DNA of 36,893 nt from DASRVA01 sp050732935 (GCA_050732935.1 JBOHRW010000218.1:1-36893); one strand, 5' to 3'; counted from the first letter of the stretch, positions 15,349 to 24,214 are shown. The notes: generated by a model not told the origin, from the sequence alone. Translations and numbers: made by a program.

Positions 15349-17568
15349 ATGATGATCCGATCGAGCAGGCTCCCCCTCCCGTTCCTGGCGGCGCTTCTGG
15401 CGATGCCCGTCGCCGCGGGCGGCCAGACGACCTCTCCCAGCGCATTCCCCCCCGCGGCGGTGCAGGGGCGTCCAAGCGACGATCTCCTCGACCACCCGGT
15501 CCTTCAGGCCCTGGTCGACGCCCAGGTCGAGCGTGACGCCGGCACGCTGGTCGCGGCCTTGGACGACCCCGACCCGGTTGTCCGTGCCCGTGCGGCGTTC
15601 GCGCTCGGGTCGGTACAGGACCCGGCCGCCGTCCCCGGGCTGCTCGAGGCGCTGGAGGATTCCGACCCCCGTGTCCGGGCGGATGCCGCCTTCGCCCTTG
15701 GCCAGAGCGCCGACTCGACCGCCGCCGGTCGGCTGCTCGAGGCGCTGGCGGAGGAGACGGCACCTTCGGTTCGACGCCTGCTCCTCGAGGCGCTGGGAAA
15801 GACGGGGGACGGGGCTTCGCTGCACCGGCTCGCCGGACTCGCGATCGAGCCGGGAGAGCGCGGCGCGCTGGCCCTCGCGATCGGTCGCTACGGTTACCGT
15901 GGGATCCATGATCCGACCGCGGTCCGCCGTCTCGTCGCGATGCTACCCACCGATCTCGACGATGCGCTCGGGTCTCCCGAGGCCGTCGCCGTCTCGGCCG
16001 ACGCCGCCTGGTACTTCGGGCGTGCGCAGGACACGACCGCGTGGGCGTTCGCGGCCGGTGATCTGCGGAGCGCCCTCGACGCGCGCTTTCTGGCGCAATC
16101 CACCCGGGCCGCCGGGGCCGGTCGACAGAGCGCGACCGGTCCGTCGCCGGACCGCGGCCCGCGGCCGGCCCTCTATCTCCTCACCGCCGTCGGACGACTC
16201 GGCGATCCGCAGGACGACGAGCGGCTCATCGACTGGCTCGAATCCGCGGTCGACTGGCGGGCACGGGTGAACGCGGCCCGTGCCATCGCGGGTCGCACCG
16301 AACGGGAGACCGTGCGCCAGGCGCTTCTGTCCGCCGCCCGCGATCCCTCGGTGCACGTGGCGGTGGAGGCGGCCCGCGCGCTCTCGGAGGCCGACTCGCT
16401 GCCGCTCGAGACCGAGCGCACGATCTCGCAGCGTTACCTGACCAACCCCATGCCGTGGCAGGTCTCGGCTGCGCTCACCCCGGCCATGGTGAAGAGCGGC
16501 GGGACGGGGGTCGTGCTGCTCGTCCTGAGCGGGATCACCGGCGACAAGACGGTCGACAACCCCCCTTATCGGGCCGATCTCCTCGAAGCGCTGGGGATCG
16601 ACGACGGTCATCCGGGCTGGCTCATGCTCCGCTTCGAAGCCGCTGCCCTGGACCCGCGCGTCGCGGCCGCGGCGGTCGCCGGGCTGGCCGAGCGATGGCG
16701 GAGGGGCTACCGAAGCGATGTCGCGACGGTGGACGAGTACTACCGGCTATTCTCCGTCGCGCTCGAGCGGAAGGATCTGGCCACGACCTCGGCGGCGGCT
16801 TCCTCGCTTGCCGACTCTCTCTTCCGGCCGCTGGGTGCCACCGAGCTGCTGGGCCGCGTTTATCGCGAGCTGGCCGCGCCGCACGACATCGAGCCGATGG
16901 TGGAGATCCTCCGCGCCCTGGGAGATACGGGCGATCCCGCCGCCGAGCCGGTCCTTCGGCAGGCCCTGGGCGAGCCGCACCCCGTTCTGCGGCGGGCGGC
17001 GGCGATGGCGCTCGGTGAGCTCCTCGGCCATCCAGTGAGCGTTCCGGAGGTGGAGAATCCTCCGGAGCGCCGCGTGGACTGGTCCTTCCTCCGTTCGATG
17101 GGGGCCCGTCCAAGGCTCGTTCTGGAGACGGAGCGCGGACGGATCGTGATCGAGCTCGATGCCGAGGAGGCGCCGCTCACGGTCCAGACGGTTCTCCAGC
17201 TCGCCCAGGAAGGGCGCTACGACGGCGTCCCCTTTCACCGTGTCGTCCCCAACTTCGTCATCCAGGGCGGAGATTTCGAGCGCGGCGACGGCTACGGCGG
17301 TCCCGGATTCGCCATCCGCAGCGAGTTCACGCGCGTTCCGTTCGAGCGCGGCGTAGTCGGCATCGCCAGCGCCGGGAAGGACACGGAAGGCTCGCAGTAT
17401 TTCATCACCCATTCCCCGCAGCCCCACCTCGACGGGCGCTACACGGCGTTCGGACATGTGGTCCAGGGGATGGAGGTCGTCGACCGGATGCTGGAAGGGG
17501 ACCGTGTGGAGAGGGTGAGCGTCCAGGTCAGGTCCGAACCGGCGGCGGCGGCCGGGGGGTCGCGCTGA
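15349..17568 (+). CDS. Exported HEAT-repeat / cyclophilin-type peptidyl-prolyl isomerase fusion
   Basis: 739 aa. Start is ATG 15349 (ATGATG), because the signal peptide RSSRLPLPFLAALLAMPVAAGGQ follows and a TATCGT -10-like box ends 7 bases before it. Residues ~45-560 contain HEAT/armadillo helical repeats (e.g. LDDPDPVVRARAAFALGSVQDPAAVPGLLEAL, then LEDSDPRVRADAAFALGQ). Residues ~587-739 are a cyclophilin domain: FHRVVPNFVIQGGDFERGDGYGG, GSQYFITHSPQPHLDGRYTAFGHVV, with the catalytic Arg in FHR and the Gln-rich strand intact. It likely folds or scaffolds envelope proteins in the periplasm. Followed 14 bases later by a membrane protein gene. Confidence 0.92.
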   Translation: MMIRSSRLPLPFLAALLAMPVAAGGQTTSPSAFPPAAVQGRPSDDLLDHPVLQALVDAQVERDAGTLVAALDDPDPVVRARAAFALGSVQDPAAVPGLLEALEDSDPRVRADAAFALGQSADSTAAGRLLEALAEETAPSVRRLLLEALGKTGDGASLHRLAGLAIEPGERGALALAIGRYGYRGIHDPTAVRRLVAMLPTDLDDALGSPEAVAVSADAAWYFGRAQDTTAWAFAAGDLRSALDARFLAQSTRAAGAGRQSATGPSPDRGPRPALYLLTAVGRLGDPQDDERLIDWLESAVDWRARVNAARAIAGRTERETVRQALLSAARDPSVHVAVEAARALSEADSLPLETERTISQRYLTNPMPWQVSAALTPAMVKSGGTGVVLLVLSGITGDKTVDNPPYRADLLEALGIDDGHPGWLMLRFEAAALDPRVAAAAVAGLAERWRRGYRSDVATVDEYYRLFSVALERKDLATTSAAASSLADSLFRPLGATELLGRVYRELAAPHDIEPMVEILRALGDTGDPAAEPVLRQALGEPHPVLRRAAAMALGELLGHPVSVPEVENPPERRVDWSFLRSMGARPRLVLETERGRIVIELDAEEAPLTVQTVLQLAQEGRYDGVPFHRVVPNFVIQGGDFERGDGYGGPGFAIRSEFTRVPFERGVVGIASAGKDTEGSQYFITHSPQPHLDGRYTAFGHVVQGMEVVDRMLEGDRVERVSVQVRSEPAAAAGGSR

Positions 17569-17582
17569 TCAAAGGCCGGAGG

Positions 17583-18407
17583 GTGGCGCTGCTGCTCCTG
17601 GCGACCCTCGTCGGGCTCGTGCTCGTGCCGGAGATCCCCGAGCGCTACGGAGGCGATCTCTGGCTGTGGTTCGCAGGGTACTCCGCGGTCCTGCTTCTCT
17701 TGTGGGACACGTGGCGGCACGCGGACGCCATCCGGGGCTGGTGGGCCGCCAAGGAGCCGCGCCGGAGGACGGCCCTCGCGGTGCTGACGGTGGTAGTGAC
17801 GCTCGCCGGTGCGCTGGCCATGCGCGAGTGGGCGCCGGGCCCGTTCGGAAAGCTCAGCCGTGAGCAGGGGCTCTGGGAGCCGCTCAGCCTGCTCCTCTAC
17901 TGGGGGGGCGCCATCGTCATCTACCGGGCGATCCCGCGGGGGACGCAGGCGCCGGGTCGCCGGTCCTGGCTCGCCGTGGTCGGCGGCTACGCTTTCCTCG
18001 GCTTCGAGGAGATCGACTACTTCAGCATCTTCGGCGGCCTGATCGGTCATATCGAGGGCGTCTACGCTGGCAGCCTCCACGACCTGATCCGGCTGGTCGC
18101 CGAGGGCGTGCTGTCGCCGGCCGGGCTCGCCGTGGTGGTCGCCGTGCTCCTGCTGGGGGGGATCCTGCTCTGGCGGGCGGGGTGGCTCGACCCGCGCTTC
18201 CTCGCCCGACTCGCACTCGGGCGCGAGTTCGCCTGGTTCCTGATCGGCTTCACTCTCCTCTGGGTCGCGGCCAGCGAGGAGGCGCACCTCTTCGGCTGGG
18301 TCGCCCGGCCACCCACCCCGGAGGAGGCGGTGGAGATGGTCGGCGCGCTGTGCCTGGGGATCTACGCGCTGGAGCTCGTCGCCAAACGGGTGGCGGTCGC
18401 AACATGA
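17583..18407 (+). CDS. Polytopic membrane protein of unknown function
   Basis: About 274 aa with seven or so hydrophobic helices (residues ~1-20, 28-43, 62-80, 98-113, 128-150, 173-197, 212-235, 245-265). Distinctive polar residues sit between helices: FEEIDYFS and EEAHLFGW look like conserved acidic clusters. No family recognised. Start is uncertain: GTG 17583 has AAAGG seven bases upstream, while a CTG at 17565 overlaps the stop of the HEAT gene (CTGA) and would add IKGRR, a positively charged N-terminus expected before a first helix. Cotranscription with the HEAT-cyclophilin gene is likely. Ends 34 bases from the convergent M48 gene. Confidence 0.75.
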   Translation: MALLLLATLVGLVLVPEIPERYGGDLWLWFAGYSAVLLLLWDTWRHADAIRGWWAAKEPRRRTALAVLTVVVTLAGALAMREWAPGPFGKLSREQGLWEPLSLLLYWGGAIVIYRAIPRGTQAPGRRSWLAVVGGYAFLGFEEIDYFSIFGGLIGHIEGVYAGSLHDLIRLVAEGVLSPAGLAVVVAVLLLGGILLWRAGWLDPRFLARLALGREFAWFLIGFTLLWVAASEEAHLFGWVARPPTPEEAVEMVGALCLGIYALELVAKRVAVAT

Positions 18408-18441
18408 CCGCCAGCGCGTGGCCCCTTGAGCCACCGGCGAG

Positions 18442-19326
18442 TCAGCGCCCGACAGCACCGCCTCCCGTCGTCGCCGCCACCCGCTCCTGAAACCGCTCCG
18501 CCGCAGTGACGCCCTGCCGTTCGCCGGCCGACAGCTTCCCGATCTCGCTCTCGATCGCCGCGATCCGGTCTTCGGCATCGGGGTGCGTCTTCGTGAGGAG
18601 CGAGCGCTTCTCCGAGGGCGCGGCCGAGATCGCCGTCACGAACCGCTGGAGACCCGAGGGGTCGTAGCCCGCGGCGGCTGCGGCCCGAACGCCGAACGCG
18701 TCGGCCGCGAGCTCGTCTTCGCGCGAGAGCCCCATGAACAGTGCGCTGGCGCCCGTCTCGACCGCCTTCTGCAGATACTCCTCGCCGGTGATGTCGATCC
18801 GCTCCGCGGCCTCGTCGATGCCGATCTCGGTGCGGGCGCGGCTCTGGATCTCCTCGACGACGTCGCGGTGGTTGACGTGAGCGACCTCGTGGGCGAGGAC
18901 TCCCGCCAGCACCGCTTCGTCCGCCATGATCGCGAGCGCGCCGCGGGTGACGAAGACGTAGCCGCCCGGCGCCGCGAACGCGTTCACGTCGTCGGTGTCC
19001 AGGACGGCGAACCGGTACCGTACGTCGGGCCGCGGATCGACGGCCGCCACCGCGGTCCCCACCAGGTTGACGTACCGGGTGAGAAGGGAGTCCGACAGCA
19101 CGCCGTAATGGCCGGCGATGGTGGCCGCGATCCCGCGCCCGATCTCGATCTCCTGCTCGGTCGAGATGGGCACGACCGCCGCCCCCACCTTGTCGGCGAC
19201 CTCCTTCGCCTGCTCGGCCTTGTCGAGGATACGGTCGAGAATCTGGGCGCCGGACGGAGCGGGTGCGAGAAGGGAAGCCGCCACGATCGCCACGGCGATC
19301 GACGGGCAGAGCCGCGGCGCGCTCAT
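18442..19326 (-). CDS. Exported M48-family zinc metalloprotease
   Basis: 294 aa. Cleavable signal peptide (VAIVAASLLAPAPSGA). Zinc motif HEVAH at residues 146-150 and the third ligand in the ELAAD motif (E205...D209), followed by AFGVRAAAAAGYDPSGL, the usual M48 arrangement. It resembles the periplasmic BepA/LoiP type, but lacks the TPR extension of BepA. Such proteases degrade misassembled outer-membrane proteins. The ATG overlaps the stop of the preceding gene (ATGA at 19326-19323), so the two are translationally coupled at the end of a five-gene run. Confidence 0.92.
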   Translation of the reverse strand: MSAPRLCPSIAVAIVAASLLAPAPSGAQILDRILDKAEQAKEVADKVGAAVVPISTEQEIEIGRGIAATIAGHYGVLSDSLLTRYVNLVGTAVAAVDPRPDVRYRFAVLDTDDVNAFAAPGGYVFVTRGALAIMADEAVLAGVLAHEVAHVNHRDVVEEIQSRARTEIGIDEAAERIDITGEEYLQKAVETGASALFMGLSREDELAADAFGVRAAAAAGYDPSGLQRFVTAISAAPSEKRSLLTKTHPDAEDRIAAIESEIGKLSAGERQGVTAAERFQERVAATTGGGAVGR

Positions 19327-20135
19327 CGGGCGCCTCCCGATCCGGTCGCGCCGGCATCACCGGCGGGCAGGGCATCGTAGGGAGCCAGCCCGACCTCGAG
19401 CTTGAACTCTTCGAGATCGACCTCCGAAACCGACTGCTCGTCCATCCAGCGCACCGCGTCCGGATCCGGCGTCACCGAGATCGAGCCGTTGGCGGTGCGG
19501 ATCTGGTCGACCCCGCGGGCCCCCGCGCTGGCCGTGAGCTGGGTATTCTGCGCGGCTGAGAACTGGGACAGCCCGGACTTGAGAAGACCGCCGCCGACCT
19601 GCGGCAGCCGGAGCTGGAAGGCGTCGCCGGAATCGAAGTCGGGCTCGATGGCGTTGCGGAGAACGGTGGCCTGCCCTCCACCGGGCACGGGCACGGTGCG
19701 GTGCTGGGGCGCGTCGCCGGGAGGACCGGCCAGAACCAGGCGCAATAGAGGATCGTCCGCGGGAGCGCTCTCCATGAGGGGGGTCGACCCGACCTTCGTC
19801 ACGAGGTGGTAGCTACGGCCGTTCGAGACGATGACGATCGGGTCCTCGAGGGCGCCGTTCTCGACCTCGCGGATCTCGATCCGCTCGCGGGGGCCATCCT
19901 GGTAGAACGTGACCCGTCCGGCGAACTCGTTGCGCTCGGGGTCGGGGCCCCGGGCCGGCATGAGCCACGTCTCCTGGAAGGCGTGCCGGCCACGGGGCAC
20001 GGCTTCCTGGCGCTCGGCGAGCAGGGTTCCGAGATCCGCCTGGGCGATCGCCGGGGTCGGCAGGGCGAGGGCGCCGCCCCACGCGGCGAGGGCGCCGCCG
20101 CAGACGAGCAGGATGGGCGAAGCGCGTTGCATCAT
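19323..20135 (-). CDS. Exported protein of unknown function
   Basis: 270 aa with a signal peptide (residues ~5-31, cleavage near AIAQA). Mature protein is mixed: ERIEIREVENG, IVIVSNGRSYHLV and LLRLVLAGPPGD look like the strand pattern of small periplasmic LolA/LolB-like or sigma-E regulatory folds, but no motif is decisive. C-terminus is Gly/Ala-rich. Start ATG overlaps the stop of the channel gene (ATGA at 20135-20132) and its own stop overlaps the start of the M48 protease gene, so it is a tightly coupled middle gene. Likely acts with the protease in the envelope. Confidence 0.78.
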   Translation of the reverse strand: MMQRASPILLVCGGALAAWGGALALPTPAIAQADLGTLLAERQEAVPRGRHAFQETWLMPARGPDPERNEFAGRVTFYQDGPRERIEIREVENGALEDPIVIVSNGRSYHLVTKVGSTPLMESAPADDPLLRLVLAGPPGDAPQHRTVPVPGGGQATVLRNAIEPDFDSGDAFQLRLPQVGGGLLKSGLSQFSAAQNTQLTASAGARGVDQIRTANGSISVTPDPDAVRWMDEQSVSEVDLEEFKLEVGLAPYDALPAGDAGATGSGGAR

Positions 20136-21691
20136 GAGCCCTCCATGGCGTCGAAGCCGAAGAAGTCGCGGATCCGGACGAGAATGCGGGTTTTCTCTTC
20201 CTCGATCGTGTGGCTGTGAGCCTGGTGGAGCGCGGCCTGGGTCTCCTCGATCTCGCGCCTCCTTTGGGCTAGGATCTCGGAGATGCGCTCCGCGATGACG
20301 GGGTTCTTCTCCAGCGTCTCGCGGAACGCCTCGCGGTCGACGACGAAGAAGTCGGTCGGCGCGAGCGTGACCACCGTGGCGGTGCGTTCCTCTCCCGTAA
20401 GCAGAGCCATCTCGCCGAAGAACGAGCGGGGCCCGAGCTGGGCCAGGCTCTCGCTCTGTCCGTCCTGGCTCATGATGACCTCGACCAGCCCGTTGTCGAT
20501 GATGTAGAGGGAGTCGCCGGCCGTCCCCTGCCGGATCACGGTCTCCCCCTGGAAGTACTGCTCGAGGTGGGCGCGCGAGGCGAGCTCTCGAGTCTCCTCC
20601 TCGTTCAACGCGTCGAACACCTCCACGCGCTTGAGGTAACGGTAGGCGCGACCCTCTCGTTCCTCAACCTGGGCCTGCAGGCTCTCCTGAGTGATGTGGT
20701 GCAGGAAGACGTCCCGGACGGGATACGGGATCTCGATCCCGTGGCGCTTGAATGCGTACCAGATCCGCGTGTTGAACGCGTTCCTGACCCTGTTTTTATC
20801 CGCATAGTCCTTAATCCAGTACTTCGCCTGGTAGGTGATCGCGGAGTCGCCGTAATGATGCGTGCGTATGCTCAGCTGCGGGCGCTTGAGGATCGCCTCC
20901 GTCTGGTCGGCGGCCTCCTGGATCGCGGCTCTCACGTCGGCGGGTGGGTGGCGGTAGTGGACCCCGAATTCCTCGCGCATGGCGTGGATCGGCGTCGGGG
21001 CGCTGTAGTTGATCAGGATGTCGTTGCTGATCTGGGTATTGGGGATGATGACCAGGTCGTTCTGTCGGGTGCGGAGCTTGGTCGCCCGCCACGAGACGTC
21101 GATGACGACCCCTTCCATCTCTCCGAACCGCACCCAGTCCCCCACATTGAACGCGCGCTCGGTCTGGATGGCGAGCCCGCTGAAGACGTTGCCAAGCGTG
21201 TCCTGGAGCGCCAGGCCGATCACGATCGAGATGACTCCCGCCGTCGTGAACAGCCCGGTCACGTCGAGATCCGTCTGGCGGTAGAGGATCAGGAGAACCC
21301 CCACGAAGAAGAGCGTGAACACCGTCGCGTCCCGGAGGATGTTCGGGATCTCGAACTCGAGCTGGCGGACGAGCAGGAGGTCGACGACGACGAACGTCCC
21401 GATGAGGAGCGCCGCCAGGTAGCCGATGACGAGGACGGTGACGCTGAGGATGACGTAGGTCGCGTTCTCGGGGCCGGCCATCCGCTCCGGGATGCGGCCG
21501 AGGAAGATCTGGAGCACGGCGAAGATCAGCACGAGCCCGGCCACCAGGAGGGCGCGCCGCCGGATGGCCTCGTCCTGGCTCGCTCTCCGGATCAGGAACG
21601 CGCCCAGCACGACCAGGGCGAGGACCAGGTAGAGTGGACCCGAGCCCGAGAGAAGCGCCTCGGTCAGCTGCTCGACAAACGGGTTGTTCAT
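20132..21691 (-). CDS. MscS-family mechanosensitive channel with C-terminal cyclic-nucleotide-binding domain
   Basis: 519 aa. About four transmembrane helices (residues ~18-33, 44-62, 78-103, 115-135) precede the MscS pore/beta domain, recognised by GVISIVIGLALQDTLGNVFSGLAIQ and ERAFNVGDWVR...VVIDVSWRATKLRTRQNDLVIIPN. Residues ~365-490 are a cNMP-binding domain: GETVIRQGTAGDSLYIIDNGLVEV and the phosphate-binding cassette FGEMALLTGEERTATVV, with Glu and Arg that contact the cyclic nucleotide. MscS-CNB proteins are known as cyclic-nucleotide-gated ion channels in bacteria. The ATG lies six bases after the stop of the CHASE2 cyclase gene, the presumptive source of its ligand. A C-terminal coiled tail follows. 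Confidence 0.94.
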   Translation of the reverse strand: MNNPFVEQLTEALLSGSGPLYLVLALVVLGAFLIRRASQDEAIRRRALLVAGLVLIFAVLQIFLGRIPERMAGPENATYVILSVTVLVIGYLAALLIGTFVVVDLLLVRQLEFEIPNILRDATVFTLFFVGVLLILYRQTDLDVTGLFTTAGVISIVIGLALQDTLGNVFSGLAIQTERAFNVGDWVRFGEMEGVVIDVSWRATKLRTRQNDLVIIPNTQISNDILINYSAPTPIHAMREEFGVHYRHPPADVRAAIQEAADQTEAILKRPQLSIRTHHYGDSAITYQAKYWIKDYADKNRVRNAFNTRIWYAFKRHGIEIPYPVRDVFLHHITQESLQAQVEEREGRAYRYLKRVEVFDALNEEETRELASRAHLEQYFQGETVIRQGTAGDSLYIIDNGLVEVIMSQDGQSESLAQLGPRSFFGEMALLTGEERTATVVTLAPTDFFVVDREAFRETLEKNPVIAERISEILAQRRREIEETQAALHQAHSHTIEEEKTRILVRIRDFFGFDAMEGS

Positions 21692-21697
21692 CGCTGG

Positions 21698-23674
21698 CTA
21701 ATCATAACCAGGAAAGTCGAGGGCGTAAATCTCGACCGGCTCGGCCCGCCCCTTGACCGTCCGCCTGCCGAGAGGAGTAACCGGTAGACCGTCGCCCGCC
21801 GCCCGGACGGTGGCGGCCGACGCGACGGCGGATACGCCGGCCTCCTTGGTGAGCCCTTCGAGGCGACTGGCGACGTTTACCGTGTCGCCGATGGCGGTGT
21901 ACTCGAGGCGTCGCTCGGGGTCGCCGACAAAGCCCACCACGGCGTGACCGGTGTGGATGCCGACCCCGATCGCGAGGCGTGGCCGCCCGCCCGCCTCCCA
22001 GGCCTCGTTCAGTCCCTCCAGCCGCGCGATCATGGCCAGGGCGCACGTGCAGGCCTGCCGTGCGTGATCCGGGTCGGGGAGCGGAGCGCCGAAGAACGCC
22101 ATCAGCCCGTCGCCGAGGAACTTGTCGAGCGTGCCCCCGTGGCGGAAGACGATCTCCACCATCGCCGCCATGTACTCGTTCAGGGTCTCGATCACCAGCT
22201 CGGGGGTCGACCGCTCCGAAAGGGTCGTGAAGCCGCGGACGTCGCTGAAGAGCACGCTGATCTCGCGGCGCTCCCCCCGGCGGGGGTCGGCGCCCGAGAC
22301 GGCGATCTCCTCGACGATGGCCGGCGGGATGAACTTGCCGAAGGCGGCGCGGATCTCCCGATGTCGCCGTCCCTCGGTCAGCCAGCTGCCGGCCATGGCC
22401 CCCGCATACGCGAGGACCACTCCCACCGCCGGGGCCGCCAGGGGAAGGAGCCATCCCGCTTCCACGAACGTGGCGATGACGACCATGCCGAGCGCGAGCA
22501 GGATCCCCGCCGCGGTCAGAGCGGCGGGCAGGGCCGAGCGGATCCGCGCCAGGAGGAAACCGCTCAGGAAGGTCAGAACGAGGGTCAAAGCCAACGCCCA
22601 CACCGGAGAGAGCACGCGGATGAAGTCCTTCGACCGCAGCGTGTCGATGAGCGTGGCATGGAGAAAGACGCCGGGCTCCACGGGCGCGAAGGGCCCCGCC
22701 AGGAGATCCGCGACCCCCGTGGCGCTCGACCCCACCAGCACGATCCGGTCGCGGAAGACCTCCGGATCGAGATCCGGCTCGGCCCCGGTCGCGAGCTGGG
22801 CATAGGCGTTCAGCACGTCGTGGGCGGGGACGACCCGATAGGGTCGATCGACGAAGGAGCCCCGCCAGTGGGGGCGCAGCCGGCCGCTCTCGAGGGGTAG
22901 AGCCTCGCCGTCGAGAAGGAGCTCGCCGTCCTCCGTCGCGAGGCGGTCGTATCCGGCCCGACCGCCGAGCGCGAGGGCGAGCGCCATGCTCGGATAGGTC
23001 AGACCGCGAAAGCGGGAGAAGAGGTGCTCGCGCCGGGCGACCCCGTCCGGGTCGGGAGAGCGGTTGATCGCGCCGATGCCGCTCGCGGATTCGAGCAACC
23101 CGGCGAGCGGAAGATCCGCGGTCGTGTACGAGGGAACCTCGATGTCCACGGGATCGATCGACAGGGCGAAGCGCTCGAGTGCGGCCAGCCGATTCTCCCG
23201 ATCGAGGAACATCCGCTCGAACCGGGCAGCCTCGGCCGGATCGGCGTCGGGCTTGTCGAAGAGGACCGCGTGCACCACGGGCGGTCCGGCGCGGGCGGCC
23301 GCGAGAAAGAGCGAATCGGCTACGGGCCGCCCCAGGTCCGGCTCGCTGAACAGGACGTCGTAGCCGACCAGGCGGGGGCCCCCCAGGCCGATGAACTCGA
23401 GGATCGCCCCGTGGGCGTTTCTGGGCCACGGCCAGCGGCCGAGGTCCCCCTGGTAGAGCCTGAGGGCACGGTTGTCGATGTCGACGATGACGATCGAGGA
23501 GTCGGCGATGCCGCCTCCCGTGAAGGCGCGCTCGATCGACAGGATCTGGTCGCCCGTTCGGCGCTCGAGCGCGCGAAAGGCTTCGCTGCTCGCCAGGCCG
23601 AGGACGAGGATGGAGGCGCCCGCGCCGGCCGCCAGGCCGACCAGCGTGCGCTCGCGTCTCGCAGAACCCCGCAT
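21698..23674 (-). CDS. CHASE2-domain class III adenylate cyclase
   Basis: 658 aa. One N-terminal TM (~10-30), an extracytoplasmic CHASE2 sensor (~45-350), three TMs (~355-430) and a cytoplasmic class III cyclase domain (~470-655). Metal ligands D478 (FSDVRGFT) and D522 (GDGLMAFF); adenine-selecting K518 and T593 in YTAIGD; transition-state N600 and R604 (VNVASRLE). The Lys/Thr pair favours ATP and therefore cAMP over GMP. The whole active set is intact. Together with the channel at 20132-21691 it forms a plausible stimulus-cAMP-ion flux pair. ATG 23674 is the only good start; a TAAGTT box precedes it. Confidence 0.93.
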   Translation of the reverse strand: MRGSARRERTLVGLAAGAGASILVLGLASSEAFRALERRTGDQILSIERAFTGGGIADSSIVIVDIDNRALRLYQGDLGRWPWPRNAHGAILEFIGLGGPRLVGYDVLFSEPDLGRPVADSLFLAAARAGPPVVHAVLFDKPDADPAEAARFERMFLDRENRLAALERFALSIDPVDIEVPSYTTADLPLAGLLESASGIGAINRSPDPDGVARREHLFSRFRGLTYPSMALALALGGRAGYDRLATEDGELLLDGEALPLESGRLRPHWRGSFVDRPYRVVPAHDVLNAYAQLATGAEPDLDPEVFRDRIVLVGSSATGVADLLAGPFAPVEPGVFLHATLIDTLRSKDFIRVLSPVWALALTLVLTFLSGFLLARIRSALPAALTAAGILLALGMVVIATFVEAGWLLPLAAPAVGVVLAYAGAMAGSWLTEGRRHREIRAAFGKFIPPAIVEEIAVSGADPRRGERREISVLFSDVRGFTTLSERSTPELVIETLNEYMAAMVEIVFRHGGTLDKFLGDGLMAFFGAPLPDPDHARQACTCALAMIARLEGLNEAWEAGGRPRLAIGVGIHTGHAVVGFVGDPERRLEYTAIGDTVNVASRLEGLTKEAGVSAVASAATVRAAGDGLPVTPLGRRTVKGRAEPVEIYALDFPGYD

Positions 23675-23761
23675 TCACCGAACTTAGTCCGGTGTCCGGC
23701 GGCGGGGGACCGCTGCGTGTGTCAGCGCGTCGCTGCGGGGATCCGCGTCAACTGCGAGGCA

Positions 23762-24214
23762 CTAGGAGCTGGAGGGGGTGGCCGGCGTGGCGAGCACCTT
23801 GATCTCGCGGATCGCGCCGCGGGTGAGGTAGACCCTTTCCAGGTTGTACGCCCGGTTCAGCGGGCCGTGAGGGTACAGGAAGTACCACGGGGCTTCCGGC
23901 TCGTAGTCGTAGATCACAGCGTCCATGACCTCGCCCCACTCGAACCGCGCCCGCACCATCGTGCCCTTCGCCGCCTCCGGAAGACCGGGCTGGATCGGGG
24001 CATCGTGCATCGTGTGGCGGCTGGTCCGGCTCAGCGCGAGATCGTGGACGAAGAAGGCCGCCCGGACGTCCTTCATCTCGACGTCCACGAAGCCGGTCGG
24101 GCGTCCCGCCATATCCACCTGCCTGAGGAGCAGGAACGGCCTCTCCGGGTCGAAGCGATCGGCAACGCCTTTCCTCCGGCGACCATCCTTCATGAGCACC
24201 ACGACCTTCAGCAT
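23762..24214 (-). CDS. Conserved beta-rich protein with KAVFFV-type motif (DUF6982-like)
   Basis: About 150 aa; the ATG at 24214 starts the recognisable fold. A TTG six codons upstream (24232) is possible. Two similar halves: KVVVLMKDGRRRKG...FDPERPFLLL...VEMKDVRAAFFVHDL, then ARFEWGEVMDAVIYDYEPEAPWYFLYPHG...RVYLTRGAIREIKVL. The 'DG..KG...F.p....f.l......v.ldlKAVFFV' pattern is shared by a widespread group of small effector-like or PilZ-adjacent proteins in Gram-negatives; the DUF number is from memory and not certain. No signal peptide, so cytoplasmic. It lies 87 bases upstream of the cyclase on the same strand and could be cotranscribed. Confidence 0.72.
   Translation of the reverse strand: MLKVVVLMKDGRRRKGVADRFDPERPFLLLRQVDMAGRPTGFVDVEMKDVRAAFFVHDLALSRTSRHTMHDAPIQPGLPEAAKGTMVRARFEWGEVMDAVIYDYEPEAPWYFLYPHGPLNRAYNLERVYLTRGAIREIKVLATPATPSSS

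Noticed and set aside
21702..23678. Minus-strand ORF of 658 codons, as long as the cyclase
   Set aside because: It overlaps the cyclase out of frame and is Arg/Gly-rich; the cyclase has all catalytic residues.
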